A DNA stretch of 36,579 nt from Mediterranea massiliensis (GTDB lineage Bacteria; Bacteroidota; Bacteroidia; Bacteroidales; Bacteroidaceae). This document shows, in pieces, positions 8,052-18,500 of this stretch. The DNA lies in contig CATXSD010000021.1 in the NCBI GenBank assembly GCA_958402075.1, positions 1 through 36,579 of the forward strand. Reading direction: 5' to 3'. The first letter of the stretch is position 1. Each line of letters opens with the position of its first letter. The position numbers and the translations under genes are program-made. Below the pieces are notes generated by a model. The model was not told the DNA's origin. It saw nothing but the letters and a program-made list of their open reading frames with translations, and did no database searches.

Positions 8052-8651
8052 TTATTTCTTGGCAGGTGAAGAATAACGTGCATTCAAGCCTTCCAGAATC
8101 TCCTTCGTAATGTTGTAGACACTGTCGGCATACAGCAGGTTATCGAAACCGGTATTGCTGATAATCATGCTATAACCCTTTGTCTTGTTGTATTCCTTCA
8201 GGAAGGAATTGATGGAGTCGCGCAGCTGCAGGCTGTTCTTCTCGTTTTCGCTCATCAGCTCGGACTGCAGCTTGTTGCTCAATGCCTGCAAATCCTGCTC
8301 CAGCTTGGCGATGCGGTTGTATTCCTGCTGGGCTCTTTCCTGCGAAAGATAAGCGTTGTTCTGATATTTTGTCTGGAATTCCTGCTTCTGCTTGTCCAGT
8401 TCAGCAGCTTTTTGATTCAGAGTTAGACGTACATTCTCACTCTTCTTTACCATGGCTTCGTTCAAATCGATGCAGAAGTTGTATTTGGCCAACAGCGTAT
8501 CTATCTCTACATAAGCAATCTTCATGCCTGACAGGCCAGCCTGGACAGGAGCGTTTGCCGATTGATTGTTTGTATTGCCGGCACATTGGGAGAACAAAGC
8601 GACAAAGGCCAAAGCAGCCAAACCGTTCAGGAGGTAATTTAATCTCTTCAT
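8052..8651 (-). CDS. OmpH/Skp-like periplasmic lipoprotein
   Basis: 199 residues with an N-terminal signal ending FSQC, a likely Bacteroidetes lipobox with Cys23. A low-complexity NTNNQ linker and an OmpH (Skp) domain follow. The central part, about residues 75-150, is strongly coiled-coil (QKAAELDKQKQEFQTKYQN and onward), as in the tentacle helices of Skp trimers. The C-terminal part contains YSMIISNTGFDNLLYADS, usual in OmpH proteins. The role would be holding outer-membrane proteins or a related envelope task. It is probably co-transcribed with the small membrane-protein gene 31 bases upstream. Confidence 0.87.
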   Translation of the reverse strand: MKRLNYLLNGLAALAFVALFSQCAGNTNNQSANAPVQAGLSGMKIAYVEIDTLLAKYNFCIDLNEAMVKKSENVRLTLNQKAAELDKQKQEFQTKYQNNAYLSQERAQQEYNRIAKLEQDLQALSNKLQSELMSENEKNSLQLRDSINSFLKEYNKTKGYSMIISNTGFDNLLYADSVYNITKEILEGLNARYSSPAKK

Positions 8652-8682
8652 AATTCTGAGTACAATATTATTTTTTAATTAA

Positions 8683-8922
8683 TTAGTTCACACTTTCATT
8701 CAAGGCTTTCTCCAGTTCGTCTACAGAAAAGCGAGGCTTCTTCTGAGCTTCCCGGTCCTGCGACTGCACACAGCCGATGCCTTTTTTCCGAAGGGCCTTG
8801 TTGCCGCTGACATGCCCGTTGGGAAACTTGCCGCCTTTCACAAAAAAGACCTTTACACCCAATAAGAGCACACAAATAGCAACTATTAACAAAGTTATCA
8901 AGATAGTCTCAAGCATTTCCAT
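8683..8922 (-). CDS. Small single-helix membrane protein of unknown function
   Basis: 79 residues. One membrane helix (ILITLLIVAICVLLLGVKVFF) is near the N-terminus, followed by a polar segment with KGGKFPNGHVSGNKALRKKGIGC and a C-terminal acidic helix. I recognise no named domain, but it is a plausible short bitopic protein of the kind conserved in Bacteroides. The ATG at 8922 is preferred to the one at 8916 because it lies closer behind the TATATTTG promoter box and keeps the MEMLET opening; both are possible. It is the first gene of a likely operon with the OmpH-like gene. Confidence 0.7.
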   Translation of the reverse strand: MEMLETILITLLIVAICVLLLGVKVFFVKGGKFPNGHVSGNKALRKKGIGCVQSQDREAQKKPRFSVDELEKALNESVN

Positions 8923-8936
8923 TAATTTTGTGGGTG

Positions 8937-8944
8937 CAAATATA
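8937..8944 (-). promoter_or_regulatory. -7 promoter box for the small membrane protein/OmpH operon
   Basis: TATATTTG on the minus strand is a perfect TAnnTTTG match 15 bases before the start at 8922. No convincing -33 box was found. Confidence 0.5.
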
Positions 8945-9113
8945 GGGCTTTGCAAGGACTATGCCACCGTTTTTACCCTAAAAAAAGAGAAAGGGACGGT
9001 AAATTGGTTATCAATTTAACCATATTTAGCACTACAGATTCCATGCTTGAAGCCGCTTAAACAGACAGGTCTGCAAGGACCTACAGCAGCATTTCATACA
9101 AAAACGATATTAT

Positions 9114-10571
9114 ATGGAAAAGAAAGATTTGAAACCAGCCGGCGTTTTCCACTATTTCGAGGAAATCTGCCAAGTGCCGCGCCCTTCCAAACACGAAGAG
9201 AAGATCGTGGCCTACCTGAAGGAATTCGGTAAAAAACACCACTTGGAAACCTTGTCGGACGAAGTGGGCAACGTACTGATCAAGAAGCCCGCCACTCCGG
9301 GTATGGAAAACCGCAAGACCGTCGTCCTGCAATCGCATGTCGACATGGTCTGCGAGAAGAACAACGACGTGCAGCACGACTTCATGAACGACCCCATCCA
9401 GACGGAAGTGGACGGAGAATGGCTGAAAGCCAAGGGCACGACACTGGGAGCCGACAACGGCATCGGCGTAGCCACCGAGCTGGCTATTCTGGCCGACGAC
9501 ACCATTGAGCATGGTCCGCTGGAATGCCTGTTCACCATCGATGAAGAAACGGGACTGACCGGAGCCTTTGCTTTGAAAGAAGGATTCATGAACGGCGACA
9601 TCCTGCTGAACCTCGATTCTGAGGACGAAGGCGAACTCTTCATCGGCTGTGCCGGCGGTGTGGACTCCGTAGCCGAATTCAAGTATCAGGAAACCGACGT
9701 TCCTGCCGGATACTTCTGCTGCAAGATTCAGGTGAAAGGACTGAAGGGCGGACACTCGGGCGGTGACATCCACCTGGGACTGGGCAATGCCAACAAGATT
9801 CTGAACCGCTTCCTCAGCCAGGCCGCTGCCAAGTACGACCTCTATCTGTGCGAAATCGAGGGAGGAAACCTGCGCAACGCCATTGCCCGCGAGGCACATG
9901 CCGTCATCGCCATCCCCGAAGCCGACAAACATGCCCTGCGCAGCGACCTGAACGTGTTTACAGCCGAGGTACAGGCCGAATACAACGTCGTCGACCCCGA
10001 CCTGCAGCTGGTCATGGAGTCGGAAAGCTTCCGTCCCAAAGCCATCGACCGCGATACAACCCGCCGACTGCTTCAGGCCCTCTATGCCTGCCCGCACGGC
10101 GTATTCGCCATGAGCCAGGACATCCCCGGACTGGTAGAGACATCCACCAACCTGGCCTCCGTCAAGATGAAACCGGACCACATCATCCGCATCGAGACCA
10201 GCCAACGCAGTTCGACCGCCTCGTCCAAGCAGGACATTGCCAACATGGTACGCACCGTCTTCGAAATGGCCGGTGCCCACGTCACCTTCGGCGACGGCTA
10301 TCCGGGCTGGAAGCCTAATCCGCACTCCGAAATACTGGAAGTGGCCACCGCTTCCTACAAGCGTCTGTTCGGCACAGAAGCGAAAGTCAAGGCCATCCAT
10401 GCCGGACTGGAATGCGGACTGTTCCTCGACAAATATCCGTCACTCGACATGATTTCGTTCGGTCCTACCCTGCAAGGCGTACACTCGCCCGACGAACGCA
10501 TGCTGATACCCACCGTCCAGAAGTTCTGGGACCACCTGCTGGATATTCTGAAAAATATTCCGGTCAAATAA
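9114..10571 (+). CDS. pepD: Aminoacyl-histidine dipeptidase (M20C, peptidase D)
   Basis: A 485-residue cytosolic zinc dipeptidase that cleaves Xaa-His and other dipeptides. The M20 metal and catalytic residues are visible: His75 and Asp77 in SHVDMV, Asp114 in LGADNG, and Glu144-Glu145 in DEETG. The lid-domain motif GLKGGHSGGDIH follows, with LECGLF and SFGPTLQGVHSPDE near the C-terminus. Length matches PepD. The start ATG at 9114 sits in an A-rich leader. An endonuclease/exonuclease/phosphatase-family gene follows after 18 bases, so the two are probably co-transcribed. Confidence 0.95.
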   Translation: MEKKDLKPAGVFHYFEEICQVPRPSKHEEKIVAYLKEFGKKHHLETLSDEVGNVLIKKPATPGMENRKTVVLQSHVDMVCEKNNDVQHDFMNDPIQTEVDGEWLKAKGTTLGADNGIGVATELAILADDTIEHGPLECLFTIDEETGLTGAFALKEGFMNGDILLNLDSEDEGELFIGCAGGVDSVAEFKYQETDVPAGYFCCKIQVKGLKGGHSGGDIHLGLGNANKILNRFLSQAAAKYDLYLCEIEGGNLRNAIAREAHAVIAIPEADKHALRSDLNVFTAEVQAEYNVVDPDLQLVMESESFRPKAIDRDTTRRLLQALYACPHGVFAMSQDIPGLVETSTNLASVKMKPDHIIRIETSQRSSTASSKQDIANMVRTVFEMAGAHVTFGDGYPGWKPNPHSEILEVATASYKRLFGTEAKVKAIHAGLECGLFLDKYPSLDMISFGPTLQGVHSPDERMLIPTVQKFWDHLLDILKNIPVK

Positions 10572-10589
10572 ACGGGTAAGGGACAACGA

Positions 10590-11684
10590 ATGACACCCCA
10601 CAGACGGAGATACAGAAATGGATGGAAAGGTCATCAGACCCTTCTGTTCTTCTGTATCTCCGTTTTCTTTTCTTTCTACCCGTCCATCTCCTCTGTACAG
10701 GCGCAAGACACACTGGCCTTCCGTGTCGTCAGCTACAACGTGGAAAACCTGTTCGACACGCGGCACGACTCCCTGAAAGACGACTACGAGTTTCTGCCCG
10801 AATCCACCCGCCACTGGAATTATCCGAAATATCGAAAAAAACTGGACGACATCGGCCGTACCCTCATTGCTGTTGGCGGATGGACACCTCCTGCACTCGT
10901 AGCCCTGTGTGAAGTGGAAAATGACAGTGTATTACGCGACCTGACCCGCTACTCCGTCTTGCGCGAAGCCGGTTACCGATACGTCATGACCCACTCCAGA
11001 GACGAACGGGGCATCGATGTGGCCCTGCTCTACCAGCGGGGGTTGTTTAAACTGCTGTCGTGCCACAGCATCACCGTCGGCAAACCACGCCCCTCCGACC
11101 GCTCCACACGCGACATACTGCATGCCAGCGGCCTGCTGCTGAACGGCGACACGCTGGACGTATTGGTCGCCCACTTCCCTTCCCGCTCCGGCGGCGCCAA
11201 GGAAAGCGAGCCCTACCGACTGATGGCTGCCCGCCAACTGAAACGGACCGCAGACAGCCTCATGTCCCGACGCCGTTATCCGCAGCTGCTGATTATGGGC
11301 GACTTCAACGACTACCCCCACAACCGTTCCGTCCGAAAAATATTACAGGCCAATGCACCCCAGCCGGGAGAATCAATCTCCTCACAACGTCTCTACCATC
11401 TGCTTGCCCGCAAAGCCCGGACACAAAAATCGTTCGGCAGCTACAAGTATCAGGGAGAATGGGGACTGCTGGACCACCTCATCGTGTCGGGCAACCTGCT
11501 CCAAACTGATGCCCCTCTATCCACATCCGAAGCCCATGCCGATGTGGCCCGTCTACCCTTTCTCCTAAGCGAAGACAGGAAGTTTGGCGGACAGCAACCT
11601 TTCCGTACGTACCTTGGACCTCGCTACCAGGGAGGCATCAGCGACCACTTGCCTGTATGGGTAGAGTTCAAGTTGATTTACTGA
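10590..11684 (+). CDS. Secreted endonuclease/exonuclease/phosphatase family protein
   Basis: 364 residues with a signal peptide (hydrophobic core LLFFCISVFFSF, cleavage near VQAQ). It has the full EEP (DNase I-like) catalytic set: Asn in SYNVENLFD, Glu in LCEVEN, the DERGIDVALLY strand, Asp-Asn in MGDFNDYPHN, LLDHLIVS, and the terminal SDHLPVW His. It would hydrolyse phosphodiester or phosphoester bonds in the periplasm or outside the cell; nucleic acid or a phospho-organic substrate are both possible. The ATG at 10590 is supported by AAGGG about eight bases upstream, though it gives a long, basic signal-peptide n-region. It follows pepD in a likely operon. Confidence 0.88.
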   Translation: MTPHRRRYRNGWKGHQTLLFFCISVFFSFYPSISSVQAQDTLAFRVVSYNVENLFDTRHDSLKDDYEFLPESTRHWNYPKYRKKLDDIGRTLIAVGGWTPPALVALCEVENDSVLRDLTRYSVLREAGYRYVMTHSRDERGIDVALLYQRGLFKLLSCHSITVGKPRPSDRSTRDILHASGLLLNGDTLDVLVAHFPSRSGGAKESEPYRLMAARQLKRTADSLMSRRRYPQLLIMGDFNDYPHNRSVRKILQANAPQPGESISSQRLYHLLARKARTQKSFGSYKYQGEWGLLDHLIVSGNLLQTDAPLSTSEAHADVARLPFLLSEDRKFGGQQPFRTYLGPRYQGGISDHLPVWVEFKLIY

Positions 11685-11769
11685 CAACTTCTGCCCTGCA
11701 GAGAGTGAAAAATTAATCATGCAGATACACAAATCCGTCAATCTGCCCGCCTGCACCCTAAAATCACAC

Positions 11770-11799
11770 TTGCCCCGTTGTAGTTATCGAATAATTTTG
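11770..11799 (+). promoter_or_regulatory. Promoter of the BNR_4/GH105 enzyme operon
   Basis: TTG (11770-11772), a 19-base spacer and TAATTTTG (11792-11799) match the Bacteroides consensus. The ATG at 11834 is 35 bases downstream. Confidence 0.65.
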
Positions 11800-11833
11800 C
11801 GAATATTGCACAAACAATTATCCACAAAGTCTC

Positions 11834-13120
11834 ATGAAACACACCATTCTGATTCTGGCATTCCTTATAGGAGCCATACCTGCATTTGCCCAAAAACTGA
11901 TTGAAATAGGGAAAGGCTACAGCTCCACATCGGTCAACACGACCATTTTCCGCAACAGTTCATTAGCCACTTTCAACGGCCACCAATACACCGCCTATTA
12001 CGACGGCGACGGCTATCTGGTCGTCGGAAAACGCCCACTGGGCTCCAGCCATTGGGAGCTTCTCCGCTCGTCCTACAAAGGTAACGTGGCCGATGCCCAC
12101 AACGTCATCAGCCTCATGGTAGACGGCGACGGCTATCTGCACGTTGCCTTCGACCACCACGGACAACCGCTGAACTACTGCCGCAGTACGGCACCCGAAT
12201 CGCTTACTTTGGGAGAAAAAGAACCGATGACCGGCCGTGACGAAGCGGACGTCACCTACCCGGAATTCTACCGGCTGTCCAACGGCGATCTGCTCTTTGC
12301 CTACCGCTCGGGAGCTTCCGGCCGGGGTAACCTTGTTCTGAACCGCTACAACTTGAAACAACGTACCTGGCAACGGGTACAGGACGTCCTCATCGACGGC
12401 GAAGGCGAACGCAATGCCTACTGGCAGCTGTATGTCGATGCCAAAGACGTCATCCACGTTTCATGGGTATGGCGGGAATCGTGGTTGGTGGAGACCAATC
12501 ACGACCTGTGTTATGCCTGCTCTTCGGACGGCGGAAAGACTTGGCACAAGTCCGACGGCGAGGTCTATGACCTGCCCATCCGCCAGGACAATGCCGAATA
12601 TGCCTGCCGCATTCCACAGAACAGCGAACTCATCAATCAGACCAGCATGAGCGCCGATGCGGAGGGACATCCGTACATCGTTACCTACTGGCGCGATGCC
12701 GACAGCGACGTTCCCCAATACCGACTGGTGTGGCACGACGGAACAGCCTGGCACAACCGCCCCATCATGCGCCGCACCCAGCCCTTTTCCCTGAAAGGAG
12801 GAGGCACCAAGATGATTCCCATCTCCCGTCCCCGTATTGCCGTAGACAAGGGTCGTGCCTACTTCATCTTCCGCGATGCAGAACGGAACAGCAAAGTTTC
12901 CATGGCCTATACTCCCGACATACTCAACGGCGAATGGCAAGTGACGGATCTCACAGACTTTTCGGTGGATGCCTGGGAACCCAGCCTCGACACAGAATTG
13001 TGGAAACAGCGGCAACAACTCCACGTCTTCGTGCAGGAAACCCATCAGGGCGACGGAGAGAAACAGGTGACTTCTGCCCCCACTCCCGTCTACGTACTCG
13101 AAATCAATACCGAAAAATAA
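11834..13120 (+). CDS. Secreted BNR_4-family beta-propeller, candidate polysaccharide lyase or rhamnosidase
   Basis: 428 residues, with a signal peptide ending AFA-Q at residues 17-20. The repeat pattern (DGDGYL, DGDGYLHVAF, LSNGDLLFAY, DAKDVIHVSW) marks a seven-bladed propeller of the BNR_4 type. This fold contains ulvan lyases (PL24/PL25) and Rha-GlcA-active enzymes (PL42/GH145). Candidate active-site residues are His89 in DAHN, His109 in FDHHG, Tyr142 in TYPEF and Arg158 in FAYR. The 20-residue His-His and 16-residue Tyr-Arg spacings are what I recall for PL25. It is followed after 16 bases by a GH105-like/DUF2264 enzyme, which fits a lyase whose unsaturated product is processed next. The exact family and substrate are inferred. 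Confidence 0.8.
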   Translation: MKHTILILAFLIGAIPAFAQKLIEIGKGYSSTSVNTTIFRNSSLATFNGHQYTAYYDGDGYLVVGKRPLGSSHWELLRSSYKGNVADAHNVISLMVDGDGYLHVAFDHHGQPLNYCRSTAPESLTLGEKEPMTGRDEADVTYPEFYRLSNGDLLFAYRSGASGRGNLVLNRYNLKQRTWQRVQDVLIDGEGERNAYWQLYVDAKDVIHVSWVWRESWLVETNHDLCYACSSDGGKTWHKSDGEVYDLPIRQDNAEYACRIPQNSELINQTSMSADAEGHPYIVTYWRDADSDVPQYRLVWHDGTAWHNRPIMRRTQPFSLKGGGTKMIPISRPRIAVDKGRAYFIFRDAERNSKVSMAYTPDILNGEWQVTDLTDFSVDAWEPSLDTELWKQRQQLHVFVQETHQGDGEKQVTSAPTPVYVLEINTEK

Positions 13121-13136
13121 CTTATAAACAAAAAAC

Positions 13137-15446
13137 ATGAACAAGATTCTTAAAACCCTTGCAGCCTGTGCCATTGCAATCCTACCGGCTGCAACATTTG
13201 CCAAGACATCCGAAGCCGACCAGGTACGGAAGATGATTGACAAAGTGAACCAACACTGGCAGGCCGAGAACAAGCCGGAAGTACGTTCCTTCTGGGATAA
13301 CGCCGCCTACCACACCGGCAACATGGAAGCCTACTTCCTGACCGGCAACGAGGATTACCGTGCCTACTCCGAGGCATGGGCCAGACACAACGAATGGAAA
13401 GGAGCCAAGAGCAACGACCGCTCCCAATGGAAGTATTCCTATGGTGAGTCAGACGAATATGTGCTGTTCGGCGACTACCAAATCTGCTTCCAGACGTATG
13501 CCGACCTCTACAACCTGGCCCCCGAAGATTATAAGATCAGACGGGCCCGCGAAGTCATGGAATATCAGATGAGTACTCCGAACAACGACTACTGGTGGTG
13601 GAGCGACGGACTGTACATGGTGATGCCCGTCATGACGAAACTCTACAAGATTACTCATAACCCCCTCTATCTGGACAAATTGTACGAGTACATCACCTAT
13701 TCCGACCAGATCATGTTCGACCCGGAAGAGAACCTCTACTACCGCGACGCCAAATATGTCTATCCCAAGCACAAAAGTGTCAACGGGAAGAAGGACTTCT
13801 GGGCCCGCGGCGACGGATGGGTACTGGCCGGTCTGGCCAAGGTACTGAAAGACCTGCCCGCCGACTACAAGTACCGCCCCTTCTTCGTGGAAAAGTTCCA
13901 GAAAATGGCCAAGGCCGTGGCCGCCATCCAGCAGCCCGAAGGCTACTGGACCCGCAGCATGATGGATCCCGAACATGCTCCCGGCCCTGAAACCAGCGGC
14001 ACCGCCTTCTTCACCTACGGCATTCTGTGGGGCATCAACAACGGCTATCTGGACGAAGCCGAATTCCTGCCCGTAGTCAACAAGGCCTGGGCATACCTGT
14101 CGAAAACCGCTCTCCAGAAGAACGGAGCCGTAGGCTATGTCCAGCCCATCGGCGAGAAGGCCATTCCCGGACAGGTAGTCGACGCCAACTCTACAGCCAA
14201 CTTCGGGGTAGGTGCCTTCCTGCTGGCTGCCTGCGAGTATGTACGTTACCTGGAAGCTCCCAAGACTGAGGACCGTGCCTACTGGTGCAACCTGGCCTAC
14301 AAGATGGCAGCTCCCATCCTGAGCAACATGGCTAAAGGGGAACTGCAGAAAAACATGATTGTAGAAGTAAGCCCCACGTGGGACGGACGTGACAAGAAAG
14401 TGACCTACATGGAAGCCTTCGGACGCCTGATGGCAGGCATTGCACCGTGGCTCACCCTGCCCGATGACCAGACGGAAGAAGGAGCCATGCGCAAGCAGCT
14501 GCGCGAATGGGCCCTGAAGAGCTATGCCAACGCCGTCGACCCGCAAAGCCCCGACTACCTGCTGTGGCGCAAGGAAGGTCAGCCGCTGGTAGACGCCGCC
14601 TACATTGCCGAGAGCTTCCTCCGAGCCTTCGACCAGCTGTGGAAGCCGCTCGACACTACCACCAAGCAACGTTATATCGAGGAATTCACCCTGCTGCGCC
14701 GCATCGATCCTCCCTACACCAACTGGCTGCTGTTCTCCTCGACCATCGAAAGTTTCCTGGCCAAGGCCGGAGCGCCCTATGATGCCTATCGCATCAACTC
14801 GGCCATCCGAAAAGTGGAAGAATGGTACACAGGCGACGGCTGGTACTCGGACGGTCCCAACTTCGCTTTCGACTATTACAGCAGTTTCGTATTCCATCCC
14901 ATGTATCTGGAAACCCTCCAAGCCATGAAGGATGTCAAAGCTTACACGCGCATACATTATTCCAAGTATTACGACCGCGCCCTGCACCGTGCCCAGAAAT
15001 ACAGCCTGATACTGGAACGTTTCATCTCGCCCGAAGGCACCTTCCCCGTATTCGGCCGCTCCATTCCTTACCGCATGGCTACCATGCAACCCCTGGCCCT
15101 GATGGCCTGGTATCAGGAACTGCCTGCCGGTGTGACCAACGCCCAGGTACGTTGTGCCCTCACCGCAGTTATGAAACGCATGTTTGCCAGCGGCAACAAC
15201 TTCAACGAAGGCGGCTATCTGACCATCGGGTTCAGCGGACGCCAGCCCAACATAGCCGACTGGTATACCAACAACGGCAGCCTGTACATGACCTCCCTCG
15301 CCTTCCTGCCTCTGGGGCTGCCTGCCAGCCACCCGTTCTGGACCGATGCCCCGCAAGACTGGACCAGCAAACGCGCCTGGAGCGGACAACCCTTCCCCAA
15401 AGACCATCAGTGGAAGGACGATATCCGCACGTGGGATTTGTTCTGA
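13137..15446 (+). CDS. Two-domain glycosidase: GH105/GH88-like N-terminal half and DUF2264 C-terminal half
   Basis: 769 residues with a signal peptide ending TFAK. The first half (about 25-380) is an alpha/alpha-barrel of the unsaturated-uronyl hydrolase type: WWWSDGLYMVMPVM (Asp157), FWARGDGWVLAGLAKVL (Asp226) and SGTAFFTYGILWGINNGYL. The second half (about 385-765) is DUF2264: TYMEAFGRLMAGIAPWL, NWLLFSSTIESFL and GWYSDGPNFAFDYYSSFV. I recall DUF2264 being placed in CAZy GH154, which has beta-glucuronidase activity. One protein may thus remove both unsaturated and saturated terminal uronates. Normal GH105 enzymes are about 370 residues, so this is a true fusion. It is co-transcribed with the BNR_4 gene. 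Confidence 0.87.
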   Translation: MNKILKTLAACAIAILPAATFAKTSEADQVRKMIDKVNQHWQAENKPEVRSFWDNAAYHTGNMEAYFLTGNEDYRAYSEAWARHNEWKGAKSNDRSQWKYSYGESDEYVLFGDYQICFQTYADLYNLAPEDYKIRRAREVMEYQMSTPNNDYWWWSDGLYMVMPVMTKLYKITHNPLYLDKLYEYITYSDQIMFDPEENLYYRDAKYVYPKHKSVNGKKDFWARGDGWVLAGLAKVLKDLPADYKYRPFFVEKFQKMAKAVAAIQQPEGYWTRSMMDPEHAPGPETSGTAFFTYGILWGINNGYLDEAEFLPVVNKAWAYLSKTALQKNGAVGYVQPIGEKAIPGQVVDANSTANFGVGAFLLAACEYVRYLEAPKTEDRAYWCNLAYKMAAPILSNMAKGELQKNMIVEVSPTWDGRDKKVTYMEAFGRLMAGIAPWLTLPDDQTEEGAMRKQLREWALKSYANAVDPQSPDYLLWRKEGQPLVDAAYIAESFLRAFDQLWKPLDTTTKQRYIEEFTLLRRIDPPYTNWLLFSSTIESFLAKAGAPYDAYRINSAIRKVEEWYTGDGWYSDGPNFAFDYYSSFVFHPMYLETLQAMKDVKAYTRIHYSKYYDRALHRAQKYSLILERFISPEGTFPVFGRSIPYRMATMQPLALMAWYQELPAGVTNAQVRCALTAVMKRMFASGNNFNEGGYLTIGFSGRQPNIADWYTNNGSLYMTSLAFLPLGLPASHPFWTDAPQDWTSKRAWSGQPFPKDHQWKDDIRTWDLF

Positions 15447-15462
15447 CAATAACAGCATGCAG

Positions 15463-15524
15463 GGACGCACCACGGTGCGTCCGACCCCTCAGACACGGAT
15501 GATACGGATAAATTGTCATCCGTG
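15463..15524. terminator. Paired hairpins between the GH105/DUF2264 and HTCS genes
   Basis: Hairpin 1 pairs GGACGCAC (15463-15470) with GTGCGTCC (15475-15482). Hairpin 2 pairs CACGGATGA (15494-15502) with TCATCCGTG (15516-15524). They lie between two convergent stops and probably end transcription from both sides. T-tracts are weak. Confidence 0.65.
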
Positions 15525-15540
15525 CCTGTAATACAATATA

Positions 15541-18500
15541 TCAACCCCGACTTTTCTGCTTCAGATATTCGGAAGGAGCCATACCATACTCATCCTTGAA
15601 GCACTGCCTGAAATAAGCTACACTGCTGAATCCGGCCAAATCGGAGATTTCCGCAATGCTGCACTCGCCGCTCATCAGTAGGTCTACACTCTTCTTCAGC
15701 TTCACCTTGCGAACAAATTCGTTGACCGACATATCCGTCAGACACTTTATCTTGCGATAGAGTGTCGAATGGCTCATGCACATCTTATCTGCAATAAAGG
15801 CCACGTCTATCTTCTCCATGCTGAGGTTGCTCTCGATGATGCGGTTCACCTTGTCGAGGAATTCCCGATCGAGCTTGTTGAGCGTATGATTTCCCTCGCC
15901 CAAGTCTTTCAGGGCTTCTTGTGTAGAGGCCCCCACCGACGATACGGTCTTGGCCGCAATCAGTCCGGCCAGCTTCCTCCTGCCAGCCAACAGATTTTCA
16001 ATTCGCCTACCCAGCAGACGGGCACTGAAAGGCTTGGCAATAAACGAATCGGCCCCTACAGCATAGCCTTCCTCGCGGTCTTGCATGCTATCCTTGGCCG
16101 TCAACAATATCACGGGGATATGGCTGGTACGCATATCTTGCTTTACCCGCTTGCAGAAAGCGATGCCGTCCATGATGGGCATCATGATGTCGCTCACGAT
16201 GACACTCGGCGTACGCACCTTGGCGATATCCCATCCTTCCTTACCGTTGGAGGCCGTAAGCACTTCATAGGAATCTTCAAACGCACTCCGGATATATTCG
16301 CGAATGTCGTTGTTGTCTTCCACCACCAACAGAACAGGACGGGCATCCTCCCCTTCGGCAACCGGTTCTTTGGCATCGGACTCGGATGTCTGTGTCCGGG
16401 CAGCCTCCTTGTGTTGGGCATGGGGATAGGTATTATCCGTCAGCAGACTGAAGGTAAAGCAACTGCCCTCATTCAACGTACTTTCCACAGCAATCTTCGC
16501 CTCATGCAGATCGGCCAATGACTTCACCAACGCCAGCCCAATGCCGGTACCCGATGCCTGATGCTTGCCTTCGGCCTGATAATAGCGGTCGAAAATATGA
16601 GGTATCGACTCGGGGTCGATACCAAACCCGGTGTCTTTCACCTTGATCTCGGTATATCTTTGTCCTGCCTCTTCACGACCGGAAAGCGACAGGGTGATGA
16701 CACCTTCCGGCGTATATTTCATGGCATTGGACATCAGGTTGTTCACAATGACCCGAACCATTTCCGGATCGAAATAAAGTTCCGTCTCTTCCGTTTCAAT
16801 CTTTACTTCGATATCCACCCGGCTGTTCTGGTTCAGCTCCTTGAATCCCAATCCGATTTCCTTTACCAGCTTGGCGATATTACCTTTCTCTATCAACAGT
16901 TTCCGGTTCTGGGTTTCAGTCTTGCGGAACTCCAGGATTTGGTTGATGAGTGCCAGCAGTCTGTTGGCATTGCTGTGTATGATGCCGATACGCTCGGCGT
17001 GTTTCTGCGACAGTGACTTGTCGGCCAGCAAGTCTTCCAACGGACCGATGATCAGCGTCAGCGGCGTGCGGAGCTCGTGCGTAATGTTGGTATAGAAACG
17101 GAGACGTTCGGCATTGAGCTTCTCACCGTTCTCCAGTTGCTGGTGTTCCAGGCTGAGCTTATTCTCCAGATCGAGTTTGTGCTTGTAGGAACGAAGGATG
17201 AAGAACAGCAACAGACAGCCGGCCACTGCATAGAACAGTTTGGCATACCAGGTCAGCCACAGCGGCGGCTCAATGACCAACGCCAACGAAGCGATATTTT
17301 CGTCACTCCAGTTCTGATTCCTCACCCTTGCATTCACCTTGAAGGTATAGCTTCCATAAGGCAGATTCCGGAACGTCACCTGATTCTCGCCGTGCGTGTT
17401 GTACCAGGAATCATTCAATCCCTCCATCTGATAGATGTATTCCACTTGCCCGGCCCGGGAAAAATCGGTCACATTAAAACCAATCCGCAGGTTGTTGTTC
17501 TTGTAGGAAAGCTTGATTCTGTTCTTGACAATGGGCACCGTCACCTCGGCATATTCCGGCCTGAGGTCACCTGTCATGCTCCGGCACTCGGTGAAAACTA
17601 CCGGCGCAACCTCTCCGTCGTCGTCAAGGGTCGCCGGATTGAAATAGCATACACCATTCTGTGAACCAAAGTAAATGGTGCCGTCGTCCGTACGGCAAAC
17701 CGAACCGTCCATGAAGTCGCCACGTGGCACCCCATCGTGAAAATTGTAATTCTTAAATATTCCGTTCACCGTTTCAAGGCAGGAAATTCCGTTGTTCGTA
17801 CTGAACCAGATGTTTCCCTTTTCATCCTCCTGGATGGCCCTGATGTAACCGTTCTCAATGCCATCCTTTTCCGAAAAGACGCGGAAAGCATTCGGTTCAT
17901 CGGTCCGTTCAAAGAAGACAAGGCCGTTGCGCGTTGCAGCCCAGATGGTTCCGCTCTGACTCATGAACAGATGGGAAACGGCATTCGAGGGCATACCGTT
18001 GTCAGTCGTCAAGCTGTAGACCAGATTGTCGTGACGGTTCAATATCTGGATACCCTTTCCGAAAGTACCGATCCACAATTTACCCTGCCGGTCGCGCAGG
18101 ATGCTATGTACCATGTTGTCGGGCAACTGATTGTTGATGCTGTCCTCGCAGACAAACCGTCCGTCTGCATAGCCGAACACGCCGCTCTCCGTACCGATCC
18201 ACATCTTTCCGTCGGCGTCTTCGTAGAAACATCGGACATCAAGATTGGAATAATTGCCATCTATCCGATTCATCTGCTTGGTTCGCCAGTCATACATGGT
18301 TACGCCGTCCAGGTACATGCCCAGCCACAAGTCACCGGAACGGTCTCTATAAATGACATTGACATGGGTATTCCTCTTTACGGCCTCAGGGACCAGCAGT
18401 CTTTCCATCCGGTTCTGGTCGAATACTGCTATCTCGTTTTCACCACCCAGCCACAAACGGCCGTCCCTGTCTACATTGATACCCCACACCTGCTTATTCA

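Noticed and set aside
9006..9021. Palindrome GGTTA-TCAATT-TAACC upstream of pepD
   Set aside because: It is a short, AT-rich, isolated palindrome with no promoter boxes at a fitting distance; chance is likely.
11688..11703. Small hairpin after the EEP-family gene as a terminator
   Set aside because: It has a 5-6-bp stem with a 3-base loop and no T-tract, too weak to call.
13449..15473. 674-residue open frame on the minus strand, opposite the GH105/DUF2264 gene
   Set aside because: It is the complement of a clearly recognised enzyme in GC-rich DNA, has no recognisable domain and is low in complexity (Gly/Val/Gln/His-rich). The same applies to long antisense frames at 790-1797, 4516-5682 and 9081-10400.
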